From positions 875,751 to 939,750 of the forward strand of contig NZ_BBRB01000001.1 of NCBI RefSeq assembly GCF_000975055.1: 64,000 bases of DNA, given 5' to 3'. A program made the translations under genes and the position numbers. The DNA is from Demequina sediminicola. Lineage in GTDB: Bacteria > Actinomycetota > Actinomycetes > Actinomycetales > Demequinaceae. Shown here in pieces: positions 43,087 to 51,988 of this stretch; position 1 is the stretch's first letter, and each line of letters begins with the position of its first letter. Below the pieces are notes generated by a model. The model was not told where the DNA came from and did no database searches. It saw only the letters and a list, made by a program, of their open reading frames with translations.

Positions 43087-44097
43087 GTGGAACCGCAGCG
43101 CGACACTTCAGGCTCGTCGTCGCCCCAAGATGGCGCCAGTTCCGCGCGCCCCGGCGACCCAAGCATCGGCCCGGCCAACAAGAAAAAGGCCCCAGGCAAG
43201 AGCGCCTCCAAGGCGACAGCCAAACCCACCGCCAAACCCGCCGCAAAGCCCTCGACCAAGCCGTCCACGCAGTCAGGAACCAAGCGCCCCCGCGCGGGCA
43301 GGATGCGCCGCCCCATCGAAACGCCGCAGGACCTCCACGTCGCAGCCGCCCTGATCGTTGCCCACAACCGTGCCCGACGTATCGCTGCCACCGTCCGTGC
43401 TGCCCGCTCCATTCCGGGCGTCGACACCGTGCTGGTAGTTGACGACGCCTCCACAGACAACACGCAAGAGCTCGCTCGTAAGGCCGGTGCGGTCGTAGTC
43501 CGCCATTCACACCCACGCGGACGCAGCGCCTCCATCGAGACCGGCGCCTCCGTCATCGCGATGCGCGACGAACCTGGCCGCGAACCACGCGCCATCCTTC
43601 TCCTCCCCGCCTCCCTCGGGCACTACGCCGTGGGCGCTGCACCCCTGGTAGCGGCGGTGACGGAGCACGTCGCCGACCTCGTGGTCGCCCGCGCAGAAGG
43701 GGAGCCACGCGTCGAAGGGCCATCTTCCAAGGCCGCCCGCCACGCCGTCGAGAAAGCCACCAAGTGGACCCCCGAGGAACCACTCGCGCCCGTCCGATGC
43801 CTCACTCGCGAAGCGCTTGAAGCGTCCATGCCGCTCGCGCGCGGCTCCGGCCTCGAAGTCGGCATGATCCTCGACGTGTTGCACGCGGGGCTCACCGTGA
43901 CAGAGGTCGAATGCGAACTCGGGCATGTGCAGCGCTCCAGCGGAGAAGGCAGCGGTCGCGCCAAAGTGGCGCGGTACCGAGACGTGATGCTTGCCATCAA
44001 TACACGGCGGGTCAAGAGCGGACTGTCGCAGACACGTGGAATGGTGGGGCGCAAACGGCGCAACATTGCCGACGACGACCCAAAGGACAGCCTGTGA
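43087..44097 (+). CDS. Glycosyltransferase family 2-like protein with basic Lys/Ala/Pro leader
   Basis: 336 residues from GTG 43087. Residues 1-75 are low-complexity Lys/Pro/Ala/Ser (SASKATAKPTAKPAAKPSTK). The GT-A fold then begins: AAALIVAHNRARRIAATVRA, VDTVLVVDDASTDNTQELAR, and GAVVVRHSHPRGRSASIETG. This is the nucleotide-sugar-binding half of GT2 enzymes, but the usual DxD is not obvious (PASLGHYAVG occupies that region). The end is basic (VGRKRRNIADDDPKDSL). No membrane helix is seen. It overlaps pheA by 4 bp (GTGA), so the two are translationally coupled. Acceptor and donor unknown; it may be catalytically altered. Confidence 0.8.
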   Translation: MEPQRDTSGSSSPQDGASSARPGDPSIGPANKKKAPGKSASKATAKPTAKPAAKPSTKPSTQSGTKRPRAGRMRRPIETPQDLHVAAALIVAHNRARRIAATVRAARSIPGVDTVLVVDDASTDNTQELARKAGAVVVRHSHPRGRSASIETGASVIAMRDEPGREPRAILLLPASLGHYAVGAAPLVAAVTEHVADLVVARAEGEPRVEGPSSKAARHAVEKATKWTPEEPLAPVRCLTREALEASMPLARGSGLEVGMILDVLHAGLTVTEVECELGHVQRSSGEGSGRAKVARYRDVMLAINTRRVKSGLSQTRGMVGRKRRNIADDDPKDSL

Positions 44098-45044
44098 GCT
44101 CACTTCCCAAGTACGCGTACCTGGGGCCAGCCGGAACCTTCACCCATGCCGCCCTGCGGGCCATGGTGGACCCGGACACCGCGGAGTTTGTGCCATGCGT
44201 CGATGTGGTGACAGCCCTTGGTGCCGTGCGGGCTGGGGACGTGGACTACGCGGTGGTCGCTATCGAAAACACCGTTGAAGGTGGAGTGACAGCCACACTC
44301 GACACCCTTGCCAGCGGTGATCCACTCGTGATCGTAGGCGAGACGGTACTTCCGGTGGCCTTCGAATTGCTGGTGCGTCCCGGCACTGAACTCTCAGACA
44401 TCACTGCCGTGTCAGCGCATTCGCACGCATGGGCTCAAGTCCGGCGCTGGGCTAACGCAACGCTGCCAGACGCCACGTTTGTGGGGGCGTCATCGAACGC
44501 TGCCGCGGCAGTGGCGTTGGCTGACCAGTCCCGGTCGCTCGATGAGGTAGGTTTCACCGCCGCGCTGGCACCTCCGGGTACTGGAGAGGCGTTGGGCCTG
44601 ACGGTGATCGCGGACCGAGTGGCGGACAGCGTTTCCGCTGCAACTCGTTTTGTGAAGGTGGGGCGCCCCTGCCCGGTGGGACGGCCGACTGGTGCGGACA
44701 AAACCACCCTCGTCGTGCATCTGCCGTCTGACCACTCGGGTGCGCTGATGGAGATGCTGGAGCAGTTCGCTGTCCGCGGTGTCGTACTGTCCCGCATCGA
44801 ATCGCGTCCCATTGGGGACCGTCCCGGCGAGTACTCGTTCTCGATGGACCTCTTGGGGCATGTCGGGGAAGCGCGTGTGGCGGAGGCGCTCATGGGTTTG
44901 AAGCGCACGTGCCCCGTGGTGCGATTCTTGGGCTCGTACCCGAAGGCCGACGGTGAGGTCACGGATGTGAGCATGGACACGGGCGATGAGGCCTTCGATC
45001 AGGCGGCCAACTGGGTGGAATCGCTCCGCGACGGCACCCACTAA
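44094..45044 (+). CDS. pheA: Prephenate dehydratase
   Basis: 316 residues, GTG start inside the previous stop. Catalytic domain: YAYLGPAGTFTHAALRAM, VAIENTVEGGVTATLD, and the conserved T-R-F (SAATRFVKVGRP). ACT regulatory domain: DHSGALMEMLEQFAVRGVVL and SRIESRPIGDRPGEYSFSMD, the ESRP motif that binds phenylalanine. There is no chorismate mutase domain. It decarboxylates and dehydrates prephenate to phenylpyruvate, with feedback inhibition by Phe. It is followed by a C-rich tract and an arm of the palindromic element. Confidence 0.96.
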   Translation: MSSLPKYAYLGPAGTFTHAALRAMVDPDTAEFVPCVDVVTALGAVRAGDVDYAVVAIENTVEGGVTATLDTLASGDPLVIVGETVLPVAFELLVRPGTELSDITAVSAHSHAWAQVRRWANATLPDATFVGASSNAAAAVALADQSRSLDEVGFTAALAPPGTGEALGLTVIADRVADSVSAATRFVKVGRPCPVGRPTGADKTTLVVHLPSDHSGALMEMLEQFAVRGVVLSRIESRPIGDRPGEYSFSMDLLGHVGEARVAEALMGLKRTCPVVRFLGSYPKADGEVTDVSMDTGDEAFDQAANWVESLRDGTH

Positions 45045-45076
45045 CCCCGCTTCCCCCCCCCGCGCCCCTTCCCCTC

Positions 45077-45103
45077 GCGAAATGGCTCCATTTCGCTGTT
45101 TTG
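45077..45103 (+). repeat. Palindromic-element arm, left copy (inverted to 46343-46369)
   Basis: 27 bp beginning GCGAAATGGCTCC and ending CTGTTTTG. It is the exact reverse complement of 46343-46369 and nearly identical to one arm of the closed copies. The inner CGAAATGG-CT-CCATTTCG can fold alone. Confidence 0.9.
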
Positions 45104-45174
45104 ACGTGCCATAACGGGCATTTTTCGCCACTCCAGGTGAGCGGGGCATCGGCCCTACGCAATGGCCCGACAGA

Positions 45175-45200
45175 CAGCCCTGACAGCCAGCCCTGACAGA
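45175..45200 (+). repeat. Two direct repeats of CAGCCCTGACAG
   Basis: Two identical 12-mers with a 14-bp period upstream of the DUF559 gene. Possible protein-binding sites; otherwise unexplained. Confidence 0.5.
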
Positions 45201-45340
45201 CAACCTGGACAACGCAATCCGCGCAAGACAGTCTGCGCTCGTTCCGCGTCATCGCGCTTGAGGCCGTCCCCAGGTCCCAGCCCGTCCACGCGTTACCGAC
45301 ATCTCGCCATGAGACTCTTCGGCTGGATCTGAACCGCACC

Positions 45341-45346
45341 TACGGT
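45341..45346 (+). promoter_or_regulatory. -10 box of leaderless DUF559 gene
   Basis: TACGGT, then 7 nt, then ATG 45354. Confidence 0.5.
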
Positions 45347-45353
45347 CGCCACC

Positions 45354-46322
45354 ATGACCCCACGCCCAGCATTCGCCGTCTACGCACTTGTCGCCGCGCT
45401 CGCGGAGTCAGGTGTGGCACATCCGCGCCGCCACGTTGAGGAACGCTGGTCCAGTGCCACACTTACGTCGGCCCTGCAGTCGGGTGATGTGGTCCGCGTC
45501 GGTCCCGGGCTGTTTGCCCACCGCGACGCGGAGCAGACCATGCGATGCAGACTCTCCGTGGCCGCCCAGTGGCTGCCCCAGGGCGGAGCGGTTGCCGGTC
45601 GAGCGGCGCTCTGGTGCGCAGGGTGGCGAGATGAGCATCCAGCCCAGCTCCACGCCATCGTTCCGCGCGCTGTGCGCACGCCGGCACCTCCCCTGTTGAA
45701 GCTGCGGCGCACGGACATTGAGATGGCGGCAACTCATATCGAGGGGGTGCCGGTAGTGAATTCCGCGGATGCGCTGATCCTCGCGTGGCAGTGGACTCAG
45801 CCCCATGAACGCATTGGGTTCGCGTGTGATGCGTTTCGTTCGGAGGTGGTGCGCCCGGCCGATGTTGCGCGTCGGACGGGTTTTCATCCCCGGATCCCCA
45901 ACCGTACGGATCTTGAAAGTGCGTGCTCGCTCGCGTCACGCGGTGTCACGTCGATGCTGGAGTACCGCGCAATGACAGAGGTTTTCACGGGGGACGAGTG
46001 GGATCGTTGGGAGGTTCAGGCTCCGGTGTCTGCTGGTGGGCGCACGTTTGTAGTGGACATGCTCCTGCGCGCGGCTCGCGTTGCAGTTGAGTTTGATGGG
46101 GCTCGCTATCACTCAGATGACCTGCGGCGCCGTCGAGACCTTGAGCGTGATGCGCTCCTTGCGGGCGCGGGCTATGTGACGGTCCGTCTTACCTGGGAGG
46201 ACATTGCTGGACGGCCTGGGTGGTGTCGTCGGCAGGTGAGGCTTGCGGTGGCGCGGCGGACGGCCACGGATAGGGCCGATGCTGGTGGAGCTGCCGGTGC
46301 AGAGATCCCCTGGAGTGGCTGA
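45354..46322 (+). CDS. DUF559 (Vsr-like) endonuclease-fold protein with AbiEi-like N-terminus
   Basis: 322 residues. The N-terminus resembles the winged-helix half of AbiEi-type proteins: VAHPRRHVEERWSSATLTSA, then VVRVGPGLFAHRDAE. The middle (GAVAGRAALWCAGWRDEHP, IEGVPVVNSADALILAWQW) is typical of this actinobacterial group. The C-terminal DUF559 domain has GGRTFVVDMLLRAARVAVEF, then DGARYHSDDLRRRRDLERDA and LLAGAGYVTVRLTWEDI. It keeps the Asp, Glu and Asp expected of a PD-(D/E)xK/Vsr-type nuclease. Its cellular role is unknown. It is bracketed by two exact inverted 27-bp arms, with a C-rich tract outside the left arm and a G-rich tract outside the right, so it may be part of a mobile or repeat-associated unit. 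Confidence 0.83.
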   Translation: MTPRPAFAVYALVAALAESGVAHPRRHVEERWSSATLTSALQSGDVVRVGPGLFAHRDAEQTMRCRLSVAAQWLPQGGAVAGRAALWCAGWRDEHPAQLHAIVPRAVRTPAPPLLKLRRTDIEMAATHIEGVPVVNSADALILAWQWTQPHERIGFACDAFRSEVVRPADVARRTGFHPRIPNRTDLESACSLASRGVTSMLEYRAMTEVFTGDEWDRWEVQAPVSAGGRTFVVDMLLRAARVAVEFDGARYHSDDLRRRRDLERDALLAGAGYVTVRLTWEDIAGRPGWCRRQVRLAVARRTATDRADAGGAAGAEIPWSG

Positions 46323-46342
46323 AAATGCGCGTCTTGGTGCCG

Positions 46343-46369
46343 CAAAACAGCGAAATGGAGCCATTTCGC
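46343..46369 (-). repeat. Palindromic-element arm, right copy
   Basis: Reverse complement of 45077-45103 over all 27 bp. It lies 20 bp after the DUF559 gene stop. Confidence 0.9.
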
Positions 46370-46370
46370 A

Positions 46371-46404
46371 GGGAGGGTGGGGGGAAGGGTGGGGAGGGTG
46401 AGGG
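46371..46404 (+). repeat. G-rich tract (potential quadruplex)
   Basis: Seven runs of three or more G separated by one or two bases, between the right arm and the stop of the convergent diacylglycerol-kinase-like gene. It mirrors the C-rich tract outside the left arm. Confidence 0.75.
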
Positions 46405-46405
46405 C

Positions 46406-47554
46406 TTAGTCGCGGGCGACGCGGATCTTCAACGCGCCGGGCTTCACCCAGCCACGCAAACGGATCGCACGCCCCAGCGACTCACCGTCAACCTGGACAC
46501 GCTGCGGCTGCGCCATCTCCACGGAGACCTCTACGCCACGCACGTGGTCAATCCGCGACGTTCGCCACGCACGCAGCGCCTGACGCTGGCGAATGCCCGC
46601 GCCCTGCGCCACCACAGAGCCAAACAACTCGGTCCATCCCACTAGACCGCCGCGCGCATCCAACGTCGCGATGTCGAGTTGCCCATCGGTGATCGACGCA
46701 TCGGGAATCAGCTGCAAGCCGCCGGGGAGTCGTCCCGCATTCGCCATGAGGACGGTGCGCATTTCCGTTGTTGAAGGCTCTCCCTTGTCAACGGCCACCG
46801 TCGCGGTGATGCGCTTGTCTCCCAGATGTTCGATCGCGGCAAAGAAGTACGCGAACCATCCCACGCGCTTCTTCAGGGTGGCATCTGTGCCAGCGACCAT
46901 CTCAGCATCGAAGCCAATTCCAGCCATCACGAGGAACAAGTGTGTGCCGTCTTCACCGTGGCCTGGGTAGGCACGTTCGATGTCCATGAAGCCCACGTCG
47001 ACGGCCTGCGTGTTGCCTTCGAGGATGATCCGCAACTGGGTGCCGACGTCGTTCAACGGCATGTCCAGGTTGCGGGCAAACAGGTTCCCCGTCCCTATGG
47101 GAATAACTCCCATTGACGCGTCGCTATCTACGAGCGCATCCGCCACGGCACGCACGGTTCCGTCGCCGCCGACGGCGACCACGACATCGGCTCCCTGAGC
47201 GAGAGCTTCACGTGCCTGCCCGGTTCCGGGGTCATCGATGGTGGTTTCGAACCACAGCGGTTCGGGTAGGTAACGCGCTGAGCAGGCCTGGATTGCTCGC
47301 TCGCGCATTTCTGGCACCCCGGATTTGGACGGGTTGGCGACGAAGGCGATAATTTGGCGTTCGCGGCCTTCGAGTTTGCCGGCGCGGTCTGCTGTGGCGC
47401 TGGAGATGGGTTTGATACGGAGGAATCGGCGCCAAAAGATGGGCACCGACAATGGATCACGGGCACCGACGCGGCGTACGACACTGACGACGAGGGTGAG
47501 CGCGATTATCGCGATCACCAGCGCCGCTCCTCCGAGTGCCATAGGCCAGACCAT
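46406..47554 (-). CDS. Diacylglycerol kinase catalytic-domain lipid kinase
   Basis: 382 residues. N-terminal helix ([20 protein letters not shown]), then a DAGK/YegS-type catalytic domain: [40 protein letters not shown] (nucleotide-binding GGDGT), [39 protein letters not shown], and [11 protein letters not shown] at the end. It phosphorylates diacylglycerol or a related lipid at the membrane, recycling lipid precursors. The start is supported by TAGGCT six bases upstream; the promoter is divergent from and close to that of serS. Substrate not fixed. Confidence 0.92.
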   Translation of the reverse strand: MVWPMALGGAALVIAIIALTLVVSVVRRVGARDPLSVPIFWRRFLRIKPISSATADRAGKLEGRERQIIAFVANPSKSGVPEMRERAIQACSARYLPEPLWFETTIDDPGTGQAREALAQGADVVVAVGGDGTVRAVADALVDSDASMGVIPIGTGNLFARNLDMPLNDVGTQLRIILEGNTQAVDVGFMDIERAYPGHGEDGTHLFLVMAGIGFDAEMVAGTDATLKKRVGWFAYFFAAIEHLGDKRITATVAVDKGEPSTTEMRTVLMANAGRLPGGLQLIPDASITDGQLDIATLDARGGLVGWTELFGSVVAQGAGIRQRQALRAWRTSRIDHVRGVEVSVEMAQPQRVQVDGESLGRAIRLRGWVKPGALKIRVARD

Positions 47555-47560
47555 GTCAGG

Positions 47561-47588
47561 AGCCTACAGACCTTCAGGACGTTAGACT
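47561..47588. promoter_or_regulatory. Divergent leaderless promoters of DAGK-like gene and serS
   Basis: Minus strand: TAGGCT at 47561-47566, 6 nt before ATG 47554. Plus strand: TAGACT at 47583-47588, 7 nt before ATG 47596. The two -10 boxes are only 16 bp apart, so the -35 regions overlap the opposite transcript. Confidence 0.55.
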
Positions 47589-47595
47589 CGCGGAC

Positions 47596-48867
47596 ATGAT
47601 CGACCTGAAGCTCTTGCGCGCCGAACCTGAGACCGTCCGTGCTAGCCAGCGCGCCCGTGGTGATGATCCTGCTGTGGTGGATCAGGTGTTGGCCGCTGAT
47701 GCTGAGGGCCGTGCCGCGCTGACGGAGTTTGAGGCAAAGCGCGCGGAGCAGAAGGCGCTCGGCAAACAGGTCGCGCAGGCGCAGGGCGATGAGAAGCAGG
47801 CGTTGCTCGCTCACACCAAGGAGTTGGCTGCGGAGGTGAAGAGTCTGCAGGCAACGGCCGATGCTGCGGCGACGCGTGCGGTGGAGCTCGCTCGGTCGTT
47901 GGGCAACATTCCGGAGCCGGGGGTTCCTTCGGGAGGCGAGGAGAACTTCGCAGTGTTGCGTCACGAGGGTGCGCCTCGGGATTTTGCGGCTGAGGGTATT
48001 GAGGTTCACGACCACCTCGCCATTGGTGAGGGTTTGAAGGCTATTGATATGGAGCGCGGCGCGAAGGTGTCGGGCGCGCGCTTCTACTTTCTGACGGGCA
48101 TTGGTGCTCAGTTGGAGTTGGCGATCCTCAACGCCGCCATGAATCTTGCGACGGAGCGTGGCTTTAGCCCCATGATTACGCCCACGCTGGTCCGCCCAGA
48201 GACGATGGCGGGCACTGGCTTCCTGGGCAATCACGCTGAGGAAATTTACTTCTTGGAACGTGACGAGCTGTACCTGGTGGGGACGTCGGAGGTGGCGCTC
48301 GCGGGCTATCACAGCGACGAGATTCTGGACTTGAGCGATGGGCCGCGCCGTTATGCCGGGTGGAGCGCGTGCTATCGCCGTGAGGCCGGTTCGGCTGGCC
48401 GGGATACTCGCGGGATTATCCGTGTGCACCAGTTCCACAAGGTGGAGATGTTCACGTATGTGACGGCAGCCGATGCCGCGGCTGAGCACGAGCGCTTTCT
48501 CGCCATTGAGGAAGAGATGCTGCAAGCGCTCGAACTGCCGTACCGAGTGATCGACACCGCGGCCGGTGACTTGGGTTCGAGTGCGGCTCGTAAGTTCGAC
48601 TGTGAGGCATGGCTGCCAAGCCAGGAGCGTTGGATGGAGGTCACGTCTACGTCGAACTGCACCACCTATCAGGCGCGTCGCCTCGCGATCCGTGAGCGGG
48701 TCGAGAAGGGCACCGCGCCTGTGGCAACCGTCAACGGCACCATTGGTACGACGCGCTGGTTGGTGGCGTTGCTGGAGAATCACCAGCAGGCCGATGGTTC
48801 GGTGTACGTTCCGGAGATCTTGCGCCCCTATCTGGGCGGCCGCGACGTGCTGACGCCGGTGAAGTAG
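47596..48867 (+). CDS. serS: Seryl-tRNA synthetase
   Basis: 423 residues, leaderless ATG. N-terminal tRNA-binding coiled coil ([20 protein letters not shown], then [20 protein letters not shown]). Class II catalytic core: [20 protein letters not shown] (motif 1 region), [20 protein letters not shown] (motif 2), [20 protein letters not shown] (serine specificity), and [19 protein letters not shown] (motif 3). It charges tRNA-Ser, two genes of which are at 60.3-60.7 kb. A HAD phosphatase gene follows after 2 bp and is probably cotranscribed. Confidence 0.97.
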   Translation: MIDLKLLRAEPETVRASQRARGDDPAVVDQVLAADAEGRAALTEFEAKRAEQKALGKQVAQAQGDEKQALLAHTKELAAEVKSLQATADAAATRAVELARSLGNIPEPGVPSGGEENFAVLRHEGAPRDFAAEGIEVHDHLAIGEGLKAIDMERGAKVSGARFYFLTGIGAQLELAILNAAMNLATERGFSPMITPTLVRPETMAGTGFLGNHAEEIYFLERDELYLVGTSEVALAGYHSDEILDLSDGPRRYAGWSACYRREAGSAGRDTRGIIRVHQFHKVEMFTYVTAADAAAEHERFLAIEEEMLQALELPYRVIDTAAGDLGSSAARKFDCEAWLPSQERWMEVTSTSNCTTYQARRLAIRERVEKGTAPVATVNGTIGTTRWLVALLENHQQADGSVYVPEILRPYLGGRDVLTPVK

Positions 48868-48869
48868 GC

Positions 48870-49748
48870 GTGACGACAGACGCTTCTGGAGTTTCGTTGC
48901 AGTTCACCCTTGACCCGAATGCACCGGTGTTGGTGGCGCTCGATATTGATGAGACGTGTTCTTCGCAGGACACCGTTGACGGCAGCCGCACGCTCGGAGT
49001 GGTGACTGCCGCGGTGCAGGATGCGATTGACAGGGTCCGTGCGAGCGGCGCGCATCTTGTTTTTGCGACCGGTCGCCAAACGGATTCCGCAGTATCGATT
49101 GCTCGCCAGCAGGGGTGGGGTGACCTCGACATGTTGTGTTCTCAGGGGGCGGTCACGGTGCACGTGGGCCCGGGTGCTGAGGACTTCACGGTGACGGCTC
49201 GGCGCACGTTTGATGCCCGCCCCGTGATTGCAGCACTTGTGGAGCGCTTTCCTGAGGTGCGCTACTCGGTGGAGCATCGTGACGCAGGTCATGCGGTGGG
49301 GGTTCACCATCCGCAGGGCACCGTTTTTGGGCGCCTGGTGGGCGACATGACGGATGCCGATGCCGCGGCCACCACACAGTTGATGGCCAGCAGCACGGAG
49401 GTCAGCGGTGAAGATTTGTTGCGGGCGGTGGAACACCTGGGGCTGAGTTGTCACGCTTTTGACGACTTGGGTGCTGGTTGGCTTGATGTGTCACCGGCTG
49501 GTGTGGACAAGGCCGCTGGGCTCGAGGAGTTGCGGCTTCGCTACGGGGTACCGCGTGGCAACACTGTCGCTGTGGGTGACGGCCATAATGATCTGCCGAT
49601 GTTCGCATGGGCGGCGCATGGCGTGGCGATGGGGCAGGCGGCACAGGAAGTGCGCGATGCCGCGACGCACGTGACCGGGTCACTGGCCGATGATGGTGTG
49701 GTCGCAGTGCTGGACGCGGTCGCCTCCCGAGCAGTTCCTGTCGCCTAG
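48870..49748 (+). CDS. HAD-superfamily (Cof/IIB-like) hydrolase
   Basis: 292 residues, GTG start 2 bp after serS. HAD motifs: VLVALDIDETCSSQ (nucleophile Asp in D-x-D-x-T; here DIDET in place of the usual DIDGT), LVFATGRQTDSAVSI (motif II), Lys in SPAGVDKAAGLEELR (motif III), and VAVGDGHNDLPMFAWAAHGV (motif IV). The cap is type IIB. It should dephosphorylate a sugar phosphate or nucleotide in the cytoplasm. A paralogue is the next gene, 86 bp downstream. Conserved linkage to serS in actinobacteria is my recollection, not checked. Confidence 0.88.
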   Translation: MTTDASGVSLQFTLDPNAPVLVALDIDETCSSQDTVDGSRTLGVVTAAVQDAIDRVRASGAHLVFATGRQTDSAVSIARQQGWGDLDMLCSQGAVTVHVGPGAEDFTVTARRTFDARPVIAALVERFPEVRYSVEHRDAGHAVGVHHPQGTVFGRLVGDMTDADAAATTQLMASSTEVSGEDLLRAVEHLGLSCHAFDDLGAGWLDVSPAGVDKAAGLEELRLRYGVPRGNTVAVGDGHNDLPMFAWAAHGVAMGQAAQEVRDAATHVTGSLADDGVVAVLDAVASRAVPVA

Positions 49749-49822
49749 GCAACGCCTGCCTGTCCCCGGCGACGTGCGACGCGCGCAGGGTCCCGTTTTA
49801 CCGTCGTGTCACCTGGCCGTCG

Positions 49823-49828
49823 TAGGCT
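49823..49828 (+). promoter_or_regulatory. -10 box of leaderless HAD gene
   Basis: TAGGCT, then 6 nt, then ATG 49835. Confidence 0.5.
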
Positions 49829-49834
49829 CAAGGC

Positions 49835-50695
49835 ATGAGTCCGGCCCCGGAAGACATGAACCCACCCCTTGGACCCGACACTTGGCGACTGCTCGGTCTC
49901 GACATTGACGGAACCCTGATGCACTGGGGTGGTGAGATCACTCCGGCGATTGTGCGGGCTGTCGAACAGGTCCGCATGTGCCGCAATCACGTGATCTTGG
50001 CCACGGGACGCAACATTGTTGCCACCCTTCCCGTCGCAGAGCAGTTGGGGATCCGTCGCGGCTGGGCAGTGTGTTCCAACGGTGCGGTCACGATCCGCTT
50101 AAACCCTGCGACCCCGGGCGGGTACGACATCGTTGAGACCGTCACGTTCAACCCTCGTGCCGCCCTCGAACTCATCCGCAAGGAAATGCCTGACGCCTTC
50201 TTTGCCGTGGAGGATCTGGGCGTCGGCTTCCGCGTGAGCCGCGAGTTCCCGATGGGTGAGCTAACGGGACGCCAGCGCGTCGTCGACAACTTCGACGAGC
50301 TCTCCCACGAGGAAGCAACCCGCGTCGTTATTCGTGCCCCCGGTGCCGATGTCAGCCACTTCGATGATCTCGTTCACCGCATCGGCCTGAATGACGTGAC
50401 CTATGCCGTCGGTTACTCCGCGTGGCTGGACTTGACGCCACCTGGGGTGACCAAGGCATCGGCCCTTGAAGCGCTCCGCCGCAAACTCGGTGTCTATCCC
50501 GACCATACGGTTGCTGTGGGCGATGGCAATAACGACATTGACATGCTCCGTTGGGCGGGATACTCCGCGGCGATGGGTAGCGCACCGCGCCAGGTCATGG
50601 AGGCGGCGGATGACGTGGTCGGCTCGGTCGAGGAGAACGGGTTGCTGCAGGTCCTTGAGCAACTCATCGACCCTGAGCGTTTGGCTGTCCTCTAG
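49835..50695 (+). CDS. HAD-superfamily IIB (Cof-type) phosphatase
   Basis: 286 residues, ATG. Motifs: RLLGLDIDGTLMHWGGEIT (nucleophile and acid Asp), VILATGRNIVATLP, AWLDLTPPGVTKASALEALR (Lys), and HTVAVGDGNNDIDMLRWAGY. The type IIB cap lies between. It is a cytoplasmic phosphatase of small phosphorylated metabolites such as sugar phosphates or flavin precursors; the specific substrate is unknown. Paralogue of the gene before it, with its own leaderless promoter. The AGE-family epimerase gene follows 54 bp downstream. Confidence 0.91.
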   Translation: MSPAPEDMNPPLGPDTWRLLGLDIDGTLMHWGGEITPAIVRAVEQVRMCRNHVILATGRNIVATLPVAEQLGIRRGWAVCSNGAVTIRLNPATPGGYDIVETVTFNPRAALELIRKEMPDAFFAVEDLGVGFRVSREFPMGELTGRQRVVDNFDELSHEEATRVVIRAPGADVSHFDDLVHRIGLNDVTYAVGYSAWLDLTPPGVTKASALEALRRKLGVYPDHTVAVGDGNNDIDMLRWAGYSAAMGSAPRQVMEAADDVVGSVEENGLLQVLEQLIDPERLAVL

Positions 50696-50737
50696 GTCCC
50701 TGAGCGCGTGAGGCTGGCCGGTGGCGTGCGCCGTCAC

Positions 50738-50743
50738 TAGGGT
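50738..50743 (+). promoter_or_regulatory. -10 box of leaderless AGE-family gene
   Basis: TAGGGT, then 6 nt, then ATG 50750. Confidence 0.5.
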
Positions 50744-50749
50744 GACGCT

Positions 50750-51982
50750 ATGACGTGGTTGACGACGCCCTCCCATTTTCGCTGGCTCGAATCAGAGAGT
50801 GCACGCTTGCTGCAGTTTGGGCGTGCGAGCCGGCATCCCCGCGGTGGTTTTGGGGGACTCGACGCCGATGGCGTGTTGCCAGAAGATGCCGAGGCTGAAC
50901 TGTGGATCACCGGCCGCATGACGCACTGCTACTCCCTTGCGACGCTGATGGGGCATCCGGGTTCTGCCGCTTTGGTGGACCACGGCATTGATGCATTGCG
51001 TGGGCGTTTGCGGGACGACGAACACGGCGGCTGGTATGCCGCTGTGGGTGCGGACGGGCCCACGAATGATTCCAAGCAGGCGTACGCCCATGCGTTCGTG
51101 GTGCTGGCCGCGACATCCGCCCTTGCGGCCGGCCGCCCAGAAGCGGAGGAGTTGCTTGAGGAGGCGCTCGCGGTCATCGACACCCATTTTTGGGATGACG
51201 AGGCGGGTATGACCCGTGAGGATTTCAATCGCGATTGGTCACATTCCGAGGATTATCGCGGGCTCAACTCCACGATGCACATGGTGGAGGCGTTCCTTGC
51301 GGCTGCCGACGCCACGGGGGAGCGCAGGTGGCTGGACCGCGCGCTGCGCATTACTGAGCGCGTGATGGATCGGTTTGCGCCCTCGCATGGGTGGCGACTG
51401 CCGGAGCACTTCGAGGCGGACTGGACTCCTGTGCTGAGTTACAACGAGGACGATCCCAAGCATCCGTTCCGCCCCTTTGGTGCGACTATCGGCCACGGGT
51501 TCGAGTGGTCGCGTCTGACGGTGCAACTGTCTCTTGCGCTGCAACAGCGTGGGCTTGGCGCGCCGGAGTGGTTGATGTCGAGTGCGACGGAACTGTATGA
51601 CGCGTCTGCTCGTGATGGCTGGAACGTTGATGGGCAGCGGGGCTTTGTGTACACGGTGAACTGGGAAGGCCAGCCTGTGGTGCGGGAACGCATGCATTGG
51701 GTGAGTGCGGAGGCCATCGCTGCCGCTGCCGTGCTGTGGCGGGCGACTAAGCGACCGGTCTATGCCGAGCACTATCAGGAGTGGTGGGACTTCGTGGGGG
51801 ACCACCATCTTGACCTTGAGGGTGGTTCTTGGTGGCACGAGTTGGACGCCCAGCTCGCGGTGGCGGGGACTGTGTGGCCGGGAAAGATCGACCTTTATCA
51901 CGCGCTGCAGGCGACTCTCATCCCTCGCCTGCCGGTGACGCCGTCCCTTGCTGCCTCACTCGTGGCGGGCAACCTCGCCTAA
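50750..51982 (+). CDS. AGE-family sugar epimerase/isomerase (mannose isomerase-like)
   Basis: 410 residues forming the (alpha/alpha)6 barrel of N-acylglucosamine 2-epimerases and YihS/mannose isomerases. Conserved blocks: ITGRMTHCYSLATLMGHPGS, GGWYAAVGADGPTNDSKQAY, AHAFVVLAATSALAAG, LNSTMHMVEAFLAAADAT, GATIGHGFEWSRL, and HWVSAEAIAAAAVLW, with the catalytic histidines in HAF, HMVEA, GHGFEW and HWVSAEA. It probably isomerises mannose and fructose, or a related aldose/ketose pair, in the cytoplasm. Followed 6 bp later by the closed palindromic element. Confidence 0.88.
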   Translation: MTWLTTPSHFRWLESESARLLQFGRASRHPRGGFGGLDADGVLPEDAEAELWITGRMTHCYSLATLMGHPGSAALVDHGIDALRGRLRDDEHGGWYAAVGADGPTNDSKQAYAHAFVVLAATSALAAGRPEAEELLEEALAVIDTHFWDDEAGMTREDFNRDWSHSEDYRGLNSTMHMVEAFLAAADATGERRWLDRALRITERVMDRFAPSHGWRLPEHFEADWTPVLSYNEDDPKHPFRPFGATIGHGFEWSRLTVQLSLALQQRGLGAPEWLMSSATELYDASARDGWNVDGQRGFVYTVNWEGQPVVRERMHWVSAEAIAAAAVLWRATKRPVYAEHYQEWWDFVGDHHLDLEGGSWWHELDAQLAVAGTVWPGKIDLYHALQATLIPRLPVTPSLAASLVAGNLA

Positions 51983-51988
51983 TCTTCT

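Larger units (their letters stand above)
45045..45353. other. Intergenic region: C-tract, palindrome arm, direct repeats
   Basis: 309 bp without a gene. 45045-45076 is C-rich, including a run of about ten C. 45077-45103 is an arm of the palindromic element. TGCC-ataacg-GGCA-TTTTT at about 45107-45125 looks like a weak intrinsic terminator for pheA. A GCATCGGCC copy is at 45146. CAGCCCTGACAG occurs twice, at 45175-45186 and 45189-45200 (14-bp period). A -10 box for the next gene is at 45341. Confidence 0.65.

Noticed and set aside
45052..45061. Phase-variable homopolymer
   Set aside because: The run of about ten C lies after the pheA stop, outside any coding frame or obvious promoter, so phase variation is unsupported.
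45354..46322. Type IV toxin-antitoxin pair
   Set aside because: The N-terminus is AbiEi-like but no AbiEii-type nucleotidyltransferase gene is adjacent, and the C-terminal domain is DUF559.
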